Assembly (NCBI GenBank): GCA_027924585.1
Contig: BSBM01000824.1
Location: 481,001 to 545,000, forward strand
DNA: 64,000 bases
Direction: 5' to 3'
From: Larix kaempferi
Lineage: Eukaryota > Streptophyta > Pinopsida > Pinales > Pinaceae
The notes under the pieces were generated by a model. That model was not told where the DNA came from, searched no databases, and was given only the letters and a program-made list of their open reading frames with translations. Position numbers and translations under genes: made by a program. This document shows positions 46,159 through 56,169 of this stretch, piece by piece. Each line of letters starts with the position of its first letter. The first letter of the stretch is position 1.

Positions 46159-46676
46159 GAGCATCAGGATGATGTTCTAGTTTCTGCTTTATATGATCAG
46201 TTGGAGCATTTATATGTATATGTATGTACGCATCATCTTGGATGTTGGATATGATCAGTTGGATCATTTATATGTATGTACGCATCATGTTGGATGTTGG
46301 ATATGATTGGTTGGATCATTTGTATGTATTTTGTATATGCATCATGTTGGATGCTTGGACCATGTATCTGTATATGTATCAGGTGGATACATTGTATGAT
46401 TAGGTAGATCATGTATGTTGATATGTATCAGGTATGATTAGGTAGATCATGTATGTTGATGGATACATTGTGTGGATCATGTATCTATGTATCAAGTGGA
46501 TACACTATGTATGATGATATGTATCAGGTACATACATGGTGTGCATCAGGTGGATGCATTGTATGATCAGAGTGATCGTGGATGACAAGCTTCTCCAGAT
46601 GACATGTAGCAGGATGTTGTAGTGATGATGATCATGTGTACATCAGGATGATGTATGGTGAGTATCAGATGATACT
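46159..46676 (+). repeat. Hairpin array, type-2 plus copy (sense orientation)
   Basis: In RNA sense, units are GAGCATC-AGGAT-GATGTTC (a G-U pair in RNA), ATGATC-AGTTG-GATCAT, GTATC-AGGTG-GATAC, TGCATC-AGGTG-GATGCA, TACATC-AGGAT-GATGTA and AGTATC-AGAT-GATACT. It starts shortly after the pol stop and ends where the tandem repeats begin. Confidence 0.78.
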
Positions 46677-46689
46677 TTGTGGCCATGGA

Positions 46690-47215
46690 TCAGGTTGTGC
46701 AGACGAGCATGTCTGGGAGATCCTATAGGTCAGAGTTGTGTACCCATAACAACCTGGGATGCTCTTTTGAGACATTGCTCTGGGAGGACATGTAATTTGT
46801 GCCCTGGGAGACCTTTAGGTCGAAGTTGTGTACCCATAACATCCTGAGATGCTCTTGCGAGGTTTTTTCCTGTGGCATGTAATTTGCTTATGGGAGATCT
46901 GGACAGGATGAAAAAGGCCTCAGATGCTTTAGCCAAGTTTTGTGGTGGACCACATGTAATGTGCTCCTGGGAGATCTGATAGGCAGATCTGTGTGCTCGT
47001 AACAACCTAGGATGCTTCAGCCAGGTTTTTTGGTGAGATCACATGTAATGTGCTCCTGGGAGATCCAACAGGTAGAGATGTGTGCTCGTAACAGCCTGGG
47101 ATGCTTTAGCTAGGTTTTGTGATGGGCCACATGTAATGTGCTCCTGGGAGATCCAACAGGTAGAGCTGTGTGCTCGTAATAGCCTAGGATGCTGTAGCCA
47201 GGTTTTGTGACGCAC
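46690..47215 (+). repeat. 3' tandem repeats, type-2 plus copy (about 89 bp)
   Basis: CACATGTAATGTGCTCCTGG recurs at about 46951, 47040 and 47128, spacing 88-89 bp, with GGGATGCT and AGCCAGGTTTT between. Confidence 0.8.
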
Positions 47216-47447
47216 GTAATAAGTCCTGAGGATTCCACAGTATGGCCAGTGATGATGAAGACCTGCAGGTGGTGGGCCTACATCCAGTATGAAAAAGGAC
47301 TGGCTCTGTAGAACTTCCTATGATGAGTAGAGTCAAAGATTGATTGAGATAGCAGCAGTAGTGACGATGATGATGACGATGCATCGATGATGATGATCCC
47401 GAGAAGAAGACTTGTCTAGTAGAACTGTGTCGAGAAATACCTTCCTA

Positions 47448-47459
47448 GTTAAGAGGGAG
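47448..47459 (+). other. Polypurine tract of type-2 plus copy
   Basis: GTTAAGAGGGAG directly before the 3' LTR at 47460. Confidence 0.88.
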
Positions 47460-47907
47460 TGTTGATGTATATGTAACTTTGGAATGTATTTCATCTATCC
47501 ATTTCATATATATTTATTGTACCCTTATTAGAGATGTGTTATTCCTCTATAAGGAAGTGTCGTCATCTGGATTGACAAGTGTCGCAAGTGTGTGTACTTG
47601 TCGATGGGTTATTAGACCACCATGTGTGGGGTCGGCCCTGGAATATATATTATATTGTGGATGTACCTAGCTAGACAAGTCGGCCCCATATTGTAACTGG
47701 GAAAATAGGTTAGTATAAATAGAGATCAGGAGATCTCTATTTTGATCATTCGGAAAGTCACACTTCTCTCACTCAGAAAGTGGCGCACTAGTGAGGAGGA
47801 GGATCATCTGCTTCTAGGAGACTATCTCATTGTATTTTGGTTGTACTTTGGTTGAGCCATTGCTCTCTCTATCTCTGAGGAAGCTGTGGGGCTTTTCACC
47901 TTAGGTT
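47460..47907 (+). repeat. 3' LTR of type-2 plus copy, first part
   Basis: The first 448 bp of the LTR, with TATAAATA at 47714-47721 and an intact U3 GGGTTATTAGACCACCATG block. It stops at CACCTTAGGTT, where the minus copy is inserted, and resumes at 55272. Confidence 0.92.
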
Positions 47908-48499
47908 TGTTAAAATTTGAGCATTAATTCACAATACTCTTGGATCTTTACTGAGAGAATAACATATACAGTATATCAATGCATAACAATCACAATAAGC
48001 ATGACAAGCATCACAAGAATCAAAAGCATGAGAGACAAGAGACATAGAGCTTCCGTGGGGAAAACCCTAAGGTGAAAAACCGCACAACTTCCTCAGAGAT
48101 AGAGAGAGCAATGGATCAACCAAAGTACAACAAAAATACACTTGAGATAGTCTCCTAGAGCAGATGAACCTCCTCCTCACTAGTGCACCACTTTCTGAGT
48201 GAGAGAAGTGTGTCTTTTCGAATGATCCAAATAGAGATCTCCCGATCTCTATTTATACTTAACCTGTTTACCCAGCGACCTTATGGGGCCGACTTGTCTA
48301 TCTGGATAAATCCACAATATAATATATATTTTAGGGCCAACGCCACACATGGTGGTCTAATAACCCATCAGAAAGTACACACACTTGCGACACTTGTCAA
48401 TCCACATGACGACACATCCTTATAGAGGAATAACACATCTCTTATAAGGGTACAATAAATATATATGAAATAAATTCTGAAGTTACATATACATCAACA
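47908..48499 (-). repeat. 3' LTR of type-2 minus copy 2
   Basis: TGTTAAAATTTGAGC...CATCAACA, with TATAAATA at 48250-48257 on the minus strand. Its right 448 bp pair as an inverted repeat with 47460-47907. Confidence 0.93.
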
Positions 48500-48511
48500 C
48501 TCCCTCTTAAC
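48500..48511 (-). other. Polypurine tract
   Basis: CTCCCTCTTAAC adjoining the 3' LTR. Confidence 0.85.
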
Positions 48512-48729
48512 TAGGAAGGTATTTCTCGACACAGTTCTGCTAGACAAGTCTTCTTCTCAGAATCATCATCATCATCATCATCACTGTTGCTACTATCTCA
48601 ACCAATCTCTGACTCTACTCGTCATAGGAAGTTCTACAGAGCTAGTCCTTTTTCATACTGGATGTAGGCCCACCACCTGCAGGACTTCATCATCTATGCG
48701 AACGATCTGATAGAGGTGGCTTCTCAGGA

Positions 48730-49270
48730 CTAATTTTATGTGATGATGCAATACTGGAAAGAGTATCCGAGGAACATTTATGTGCCTAAGTATGACTGGA
48801 AAGATCACCTAGGACCGATTACATGCATCTCCTCCATAATACCTTTAAAGAGCATCCCAGGAACATTTATGTGCCGCAGTATGACCGGGAAGATCTCTAA
48901 AGAGCATCCCAGGACTTATTACGAGAATACAGCTCAACGTATCGGATCTCCAGGACTGATTACATGTGGATAGACAAAACCTTTAAAGAGCATCCCAGGA
49001 ACATTTATGTGCCGCAGCACGACCGACAAGATCTCTAAAGAGCATCCCAGGATTAATTACGAGCACACAGCTCAACCTCTCGAATCTCCAAGACTGATTA
49101 CATGTCTCCGTAGTAATACCTCATCCCAGTACTGATTACGAGCACATGGCTCAACCTATTGGATATCTGAGGACTGATTACATACTACATAGCAATACCG
49201 GAAAGAGTACCCTAGGAACATTTATGTGCCGCAGCACGACCAGCAAGATATCCTAGGACTGATTACATGC
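48730..49270 (-). repeat. 3' tandem repeats, type-2 minus copy 2
   Basis: Same 138-bp style as 22262-22800: TTTAAAGAGCATCCCAGGAA recurs near 48845 and 48982, with GACCG...AAGATCTCTAAAGAGC and TACGAGCACACAGCTCAAC parts. Confidence 0.75.
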
Positions 49271-49308
49271 TATTTGCACAACTTGCCACATATCATCTCT
49301 GACGTCCA

Positions 49309-49970
49309 AGTATCAACCTGATACTCATGATCCAATGGATCATCATCGCATGAGGCATCATCCTGGTGCCCATGATCATACTGATCATCATCACTTGTAC
49401 CATCCTAGTACATATCATATGGAGCAACATCCTGAAGCTCATCATCATGATCAACTTAATCATACAATTCATCCACCTAATGCACACCAAGTATCTACCT
49501 GATACATATCATCATACATGATCCACCTGATCATACAGTGTATCCACCTGACTCAAATACAAATACATGATACATATCAACATACATGATCTACCTGATC
49601 ATACAACGTATCCACCTGATACAGACATATGGTCCAAGCATCCAACATGATGCATATACAAATACATACAAATGATCCAACCGATCATATCCAGCATCCA
49701 ACATGATGCGTACATGCATATAAATGATCCAACTGATCATATCTAGCATCAACACGATGCGTACATACATACAAATATAAATGATCCAACTGATCATATC
49801 CAACATCAACACGATGCGTACATACATACAAATATAAATGATCCAACTGATCATATACAACATCAACATGATGCGTACATATATACAAACATAAATGATC
49901 CAACTGATCATATCCAGCATCCAACATGATGCATATGCAGAGCAGTAACTGGAGCATTGTCCTGATACTC
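49309..49970 (-). repeat. Hairpin array, type-2 minus copy 2
   Basis: Units include AAGTATC-AACCT-GATACTC, ATGATCC-AAT-GGATCAT, GGCATC-ATCCT-GGTGCC (T-G wobble), ATGATC-ATACT-GATCAT, GTATC-TACCT-GATAC, ATGATC-CACCT-GATCAT and repeated ATGATC-CAACT-GATCAT. From about 49680 a 60-bp repeat of two hairpins occurs four times. Confidence 0.78.
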
Positions 49971-50050
49971 ATCATCCAACGCCTACATCCACAACCATGT
50001 GAAGGATCCTCCTTCCAACATGCTTGGGATGGCTTCAGCAAATGTGTCCA

Positions 50051-53000
50051 TCACTTCTTCCTCGAAGTGTCGTCGATCTGAAGAACACCAAGTCTCTCCC
50101 TGAAGTACTTGAACTTCACCCTGGCTAGTGGCTTTGTTAGTACATCTGCAATCTACTCATCCGTTGCAACATACAGGAGCTTCACGGCTCCTCTCTACAC
50201 CATATCCCTAACATAGTGATATTTGATATCTATGTGTTTCGACCTGTCATGAAACACTCGGTTCTCAGACAGCTTCACACAACTCTTGTTATCGCAGAAT
50301 ATACCAGTAGCATCCAATGGGAGATCAAATAACTTAGATAGTAGCTTCCGTAGCCATACTTCCTCACAACTAGCTGAACAGGCTGCAACATACTCTGCCT
50401 CAGCCGTACTCAGTGCTACACAGGACTGCTTCCTGCTAAACCAAGAGATCATGCCTGATCCCATACTGAAGCAGCACCCAGATGTGCTCTTCCTATATGC
50501 AGCACATCCAGCCCAATCTGAATCAACATAACCCTACAGGTTAAACTTTTGATTCGCTTCATACTTGAGCCCATAATCCACTGTACCCTTCACGTACCTC
50601 AGAACATGCTTTACAGCAACCAGGTGAACACTCCTCGGATCCGTCCAGAACTGGCTCAATGTGTTCAAAGCAAAGCAAATATCTGGTCTTGTGTTCGTCA
50701 GGTACATTAAGGACCCAATCATCTGATGATACATAGAGACATCAACCGTCTCAGATGAAGCATCACATAGAAGCTTCAAATTTGATGCCATAGGTGTGGC
50801 CATGGCCTTGCAATCCATCATCCCGAATCTCTTCAGGATATCTACTGTGTACTTCCCTTGACCAAGGAAGATCCCACCTGCATACTACCACACCTCCATA
50901 CCTAGGAAATAATGCATCATTCCCAAATCTTTCATATCGAACTTAGCAGCAAGCTTCCTCTTAGTATCTGCAATCAATCTGTCATCTCCTATTACAAATA
51001 AGTCATCCACATATAGGAGTAGAATCACAAGATTCCCTTCCTCAACCTTGTAGTAAAGGTTGGAATCTGCTTTACTCTTGGTAAATCCCAAACTAGATAG
51101 GAAACTGTCCATCCTACCATACGAAGTTCTTGGAGCTTGCTTTAAGCCATACAAGGCTTTCTTCAATCTGCACACATATGACTCTCTGTCATGTATTTCG
51201 AAACCGAGTGGTTGTTCCACATATACTTCCTCTTAAACTAGACCATTCAAGAAAGCAGTCTTGACATCCATTTGGTGTATTTTCCATTTCATTGGTTCAG
51301 CTAGGGCAAGTACTGTTCTGATGGAAGTATACATGGCTATAGGTGCAAAAGTTTCTTCATAATCTATTCCCTCTTTCTGAGAGAAGCCACAAGCTATGAA
51401 TCTTGCCTTGTATTTCTCTACACTACCATCTGCACCATGCTTGATTTTGTAGATCCATTTGGAAGTCACAACAGACTTCTCCTTAGGTCTTGGGACAACA
51501 TCCCAAACATCATTCTTCATTATTGATTGGTACTCCTCAACCATGGCATCCTTCCATTCTTTCTTTTCTGCTGCTTCTTCATAACTGGAAGGTTCTTTGT
51601 TCATAATGTCACAGAGTAAAGCAACATAGTTGGTATGTGATCTGGTTCTCTTCTTTGCTCTGTGTTCTTCTTCTGGAATGCCAAATCTTTCTGCATCTTG
51701 AATGAGCTCTCTATCCCATGCAGGTTTCCTCTTGTGAGAGTTATCCTCACGGGGTGGATCTACAGGTTCTTGCGGATCTTCAAACTCACGAACAACTTCT
51801 GGAATTGCTTCAGTCATGGTAGTGTTTTGAAATCTAGTTTCCTTAGGTTCTTCATAAACTTTGATAGGTGCCTTCCTTGATTTATTGAATGCTGGGTTTT
51901 CATCAATTGTTACATCCCTACTGACATCAATCTTCTTGAACCCTGGAAAGTATATTCTATAAGCCTTCTAGCTTTCACTGTAACCCACAAAGATACCCTT
52001 CTTTCCTGAAGGATCTAGTTTGGTCCTCTTTTCCTTTGGGACATGAGTGTATACTAGACAACCAAATATTCTGAGATGGATGACTTCAGGTTTCTTACCA
52101 GAAAAGACCTCTTCTGGTGTCTTGTTGTCCAATATCTTGTGGGGTGTTCTGCTCTGCACATATACAGCTGTTCTAGCTGCTTCTGCCCATAGATGCATAG
52201 GTAGATCCTGGTCATGCAGCATTGCCCTTGCTGCTTCCATGATTGTTCTGTTCTTCCTTTCTGCAACTCCATTCTGTTGAGGATTATAAGGAGCAGTCAA
52301 CTCCCTCTTAATCCCTGAATCACTGCAAAGCTTCTTGAAGTCACCTGAGGTGAATTCTCCACCATTGTCGGATCTAAATGTTTTGATCTTTTTGTCAGTT
52401 TGATTCTCCATCAAGGTTTTGAATTCCTTGAACTTATCAAACACCTCATCTTTGTTTTTCAAGAAGTATACCCAAGTCTTCTTGGAGAAGTCATCAATAA
52501 ATGAGACATAGTAAACATACCCACTTAGAGAACTAGATGACATAGGACCACATACATCTGAGTGGATGATTTCTAGGATATCTTTTGCCTTGCTTTCACT
52601 CCTTGGGAAAGCCTTCTTAATATTCTTACCTTTTGCACATCCTTTGCAAACACCTTCATGTTTGGTCTTGATTTCAGGAAGACCCTCTACAGCCTTGCTT
52701 GCAATTGGAAGTGCCCTATAGTGCATATGAGCAAGTCTTCTATGCCAAAGTTCACTTGGTTCCATGGATTCATGCAGCATGGCATGTTCAGGTTGTCCTT
52801 TCAATTTATACAAACCTCCCTCTTGCTCTCCAATCACAACTGCATCATCTATGGTCTTTCCCTTTGGCTAGATTAGGACTTGGCCATCCACAAATGCAAC
52901 CCTCATACCTTTTGTATCCAATGCAGAGATAGAGAGTAAGTTCTTCTTGAGCCCAAGTACATAAAGGACTTCTTTCATCTTAAAATATTTTCCAGATTCT

Positions 53001-54106
53001 ATGTTGTAGGAGGCTTCACCACTTGTTTTGATGGGATATTGATAATCATCCCCAAGTTTGACTTTATGGGGTGATTCATGTTCAGATAGATTTACAAAGG
53101 ATTCTTGAAACCCAGTCATGTGTTTGGAAGCCCCACTGTCAATTAACCAATCATTACAACCATGGGTGATAGTACCTGTGAGAGCAGAGATTAGAACATA
53201 CTCTTCTTCACTTGATGAGTCATCATTACTATCATCACTTTCTTCCCTAGCCTTCTTCTTCGGAGGTTCATCATCTTCGGCAGCATGAGCATGGTACCTT
53301 CTTTTGTTACCCTTCTTCTTCTTGCTAGAGTTGTTGTTGTTGTGTTTGTCCCTTTTGTTCTTGGGACATTCTGAAGCAAAGTGACCCTTCTCATTACAAG
53401 TGAAACACCTTAGATCTTTCTTGTCTTTGTGAAAATGATGAGAAGATTTCTTCTTGTGATGGGATGGCTCCCTCTTGAACTTGCCCTTCTTAGTGTGAGC
53501 TGTGAGAGCTTGATATTCATTTCCCATCTTCTCTTCTCTTGCCACAAATCTTGCTTCTTCTTGAGAACATTCCTCCCATAATCTGCTGAAGGAGATTAAC
53601 TTCTTTCTGGAACAGATCCCCTGGATAAAAGAGTCCCATGACCTAGGTAGGCCATTCAAAGTAGTCATAACAATTTCACCATTCTCGACCATTTCATCTA
53701 CAGCTTCAAGTTGTTCATTGATTTGAGAGACCTTGGAGAAATAGGATTGAATTGTTTCTCCATTCGACATCTTGACCCCTTTCAATTGATTACGGAGGGT
53801 CATCTTCCAATTTATGTTCTTTCCTTCAAATAGCTTGGTCAAAGAGTCAAACATAGCCTTGGGTGTCTTTAGAGAAGACACATGGGGTATGCGATGGTCT
53901 TTGATAGAATTAGCAATGATTCTCTTTGCCTTGACCAAGTTCTTCTTATGGAATACCTTAGCCTCTTCATCCTCTGGGATAGGGATGTCTTCTTTTATAT
54001 ATGAGTCCAACTCATTCTCTTCCAGGATTAACCCAATCCTATACTTCCAAGCTCGGAAGTTATCAGCCCCTTCAAGCTTATCCTCAAGATTGGTGTGGTG
54101 AGACAT
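50051..54106 (-). pseudogene. Type-2 copia gag-pol, minus copy 2, frame intact with seven stops
   Basis: From ATG 54106 (MSHHTNLEDKLEG) to TGA 50051-50053 there are 1352 codons with no frameshift. Stops are at codons 413, 713, 958, 1074, 1191, 1304 and 1318; comparison with sister copies gives original residues W, S, E, Q, Q, Q and Q. Gag has the complete zinc knuckle CFTCNEKGHFASEC and a Lys/Asn-rich basic stretch after it. Protease has DWLIDSGASKHM. Integrase has RRLAHMH...CKGCAKG, HSDVCGPM, FRSDNGGEF and QQNGVAERKNR. RT has LLYVDDLFVIGDD. RNase H has VDSDWAG, FCDNKSCVKLS. All catalytic motifs are preserved, so this is the best record of the type-2 polyprotein in the window. Confidence 0.93.
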
Positions 54107-54667
54107 CTTAAAGAGTACTTCAAATGAAATAGAAAACATTTAGGTCTTACCACTTGAAATGCTGAAAACTGGATCTGGTCCCGTATTAGGGTTTGTCGGA
54201 AAAACCCTAAAAATTCAAAATGTGAATTTCAACTTTCTGAAAGGATAGAAAGATGTGCCTTGATGAGCGGATCAGCCTGGTGTATTCAGAATTTGAGATT
54301 AGCAAAGCTTTACCCTTCAAATTTGCCTTTTTGTCCTCCCGGGTTGACTCAGGAGAGCCATGAATTAGGGTTTGAGTTTCCCAGAGATATACCCAACCAA
54401 AAATCTCGATCCAAAGCTCTAAACTTCGATTTTTGCAAGGAGCCTCCAGCTATGGTTTCAGATTTCAGAAATTCCTATTTTTGTGGAAACCCTAAGTTTT
54501 AGGGCCAAATCTGAAAATGCTCAGAATTGAATTCTGATTGGACAGATAGATTCGCCTTGATGAGTAGACTTAATCTACTATACTGCATTTCCAAAAACTG
54601 TGGAGAGAAACACAATAAACAAGAAACTCAAGTTTCCGTCACTGCAAAATGTCTTCTTCTCAAGTTA
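54107..54667 (-). other. Leader of type-2 minus copy 2
   Basis: About 560 bp, non-coding and colinear with the other type-2 leaders (GTTTGTCGGAAAAACCC, CCTATTTTTGTGGAAACCC). Confidence 0.7.
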
Positions 54668-54679
54668 GCTCTGATACCA
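54668..54679 (-). other. Primer-binding site (initiator-Met tRNA)
   Basis: GCTCTGATACCA, TGGTATCAGAGC in element sense, adjoining the 5' LTR. Confidence 0.9.
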
Positions 54680-55271
54680 TGTTAAAATTTGAGCGTTAAT
54701 TCACAATACTCTTGGATCTTTACTAAGAGAATAAAATATACAGTATATCAATGCATAACAATCACAATAAGCATGACAAGCATCACAAGAATCAAAAGCA
54801 TGAGAGACAAGAGACACAGAGTTTCCGTGGGGAAAACCCTAAGGTGAAAAACCCCACAACTTCCTCAGAGATAGAGAGAGCAATGGCTCAACCAAAGTAC
54901 AACCAAAATACACTTGAGATAGTCTCCTAGAGTAGATGATCCTCCTCCTCACTAGTGCGCCACTTTCTGAGTGAGATAAGTGTGTCTTTCCGAATGATCC
55001 AAATAGAGATCTCCTGATCTCTATTTATACTTAACCTGTTTTCCCAGTGACCTTATGGGGCCGACTTGTCTATCTAGATACATCCACAATATAATATATA
55101 TTTTAGGGCCGACCCCACACATGGTGGTCTAATAACCCATCAGCAAGTACACACACTTGTGACACTTGTCAATCCACATGACGACACTTCCTTATAGAGG
55201 AATAACACATCTCTTATAATGGTACAATAAATATATATGAAATACATTCCGAAGTTACATATACATCAACA
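54680..55271 (-). repeat. 5' LTR of type-2 minus copy 2
   Basis: 592 bp with one U3 GCCGACCCC unit and a minus-strand TATAAATA box at 55022-55029. Confidence 0.93.
55022..55029 (-). promoter_or_regulatory. TATA box of type-2 minus copy 2
   Basis: TATAAATA in element sense, followed by GAGATCAGGAGATCTC. Confidence 0.6.
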
Positions 55272-55432
55272 AGGGTTTCCCCCACAGAAACTCTATGTCT
55301 CTTGTCTCTCATGCTTTTGATTCTTGCGATGCTTGTCATGCTTATTGTGATTGTTATGCATTGGTATACTATATATGTTATTCTCTCAGTAAAGATCCAA
55401 GAGTATTGTGAATTAATGCTCAAAATTTAACA
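55272..55432 (+). repeat. 3' LTR of type-2 plus copy, second part
   Basis: Starts AGGGTTTCCCCC and ends GCTCAAAATTTAACA, completing the LTR begun at 47460. Together the parts make about 604 bp. Confidence 0.92.
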
Positions 55433-55437
55433 CAAGA

Positions 55438-56169
55438 AGAAGTTGCTCTGCATCAATGTTTTTCCCCAGGTGCATAGGGAGATGACCAGACCAGGGAAGT
55501 GCAAGAAGAAGGTATTTATGATGGGTTTTATGTAAATTACAATCGGCTTGCTAAAATTCCTATTGATAATGTTTTTGAAGAGGAGTTCAGTCCACCTAAA
55601 TATGAAAAATATGAAGGGGATTGCTTGGAAAACTTCATAAGTTTTTTTAGATTGATGATAAAGAGAAAGGACAAGTGTGTAATTAGCCCCAAGGAGCAGA
55701 AGTTTTTCAAAGCGAGTCCATTTCACTTGATTTTAGCCGAAGGGTTGAGGCTGTTTCTGCTGCATTCGACGGAGAAAATCAAGTTCTAAGCGCTGAGGTT
55801 TCGAATGAAAGTGGCGATGACTTTCGTATCCCTTCTCCTAAGCGGGATGAGAGTTTTTTTCAGTGGTACCGATTGTCCTGTGATCCAGAAGAACATGAGA
55901 ATGGTCGAGAAGAACCTGTTACAGGAACTCTCAGGTATGGTCCTAAAGAAATAGGAATTCTTCATTTTCTGGAAGACCCTTTTGCTAGTTTCTTGGAATC
56001 TTCAGCGACGATAGGGTTTATATTGTTTAAGGAGACAGGGATTAAAGAATATTTACAGTTGGAGCTATCATTTGCTTGGTTTTCTCTAGTGGTTGGAGGA
56101 CTTGAATGGAAAATTACATTAGGGAACCATCTGCTTGATTGGATTCATTGGAAGTATGAGATCACCTAA
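55438..56169 (+). pseudogene. C-terminal part of the gag-only gypsy polyprotein, domain unknown
   Basis: After removal of the copia insertion this frame follows directly from gag at 40922. It begins EEVALHQCFSPGA, has a TAG, then VQEEGIYDGFYVNYNRLAKI and FEEEFSPPKYEKYEGDC. Near 55640-55700 a frameshift moves the sequence to a second frame, with a stop just after it. That frame encodes VSAAFDGENQVLSAEVSNES, FFQWYRLSCDPEEHENG, GPKEIGILHFLEDPFASFLE and a Trp-rich end WKITLGNHLLDWIHWKYEIT before the stop at 56167. I do not recognise the domain. It is acidic overall and sits where a protease would normally follow gag. Confidence 0.65.

Larger units (their letters stand above)
47908..55271 (-). mobile_element. 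Type-2 copia element, minus copy 2, inside a type-2 LTR
   Basis: LTRs at 47908-48499 and 54680-55271, both 592 bp with about 26 differences (4.4%). Flanks are AGGTT (47903-47907) and AGGGT (55272-55276), a duplication with one mismatch; the unbroken LTR reads AGGGT there, so the left copy mutated. It is inserted in inverted orientation into the 3' LTR of the plus copy. Gag-pol keeps one frame throughout. Confidence 0.92.
40923..55432 (+). mobile_element. Type-2 copia element, plus copy
   Basis: The 5' LTR is 40923-41505. The 3' LTR starts at 47460, is split at 47907 by another type-2 copy, and ends at 55432. Flanks are CAAGG (40918-40922) and CAAGA (55433-55437), a 5-bp duplication with one mismatch. 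The primer site has one mismatch. Gag-pol runs 42080-46078. About 27 substitutions separate the LTRs (about 4.7%), plus a deletion of 20-odd bp in the 5' LTR that removes most of the U3 GCCGACCCC unit. Confidence 0.9.

Noticed and set aside
49591-50041. Minus-strand frames rich in Met, Ile and Tyr (MISWIIYICMYVRI-like)
   Set aside because: They are repeated translation of the 60-bp hairpin repeat; apparent hydrophobic segments are not membrane proteins.
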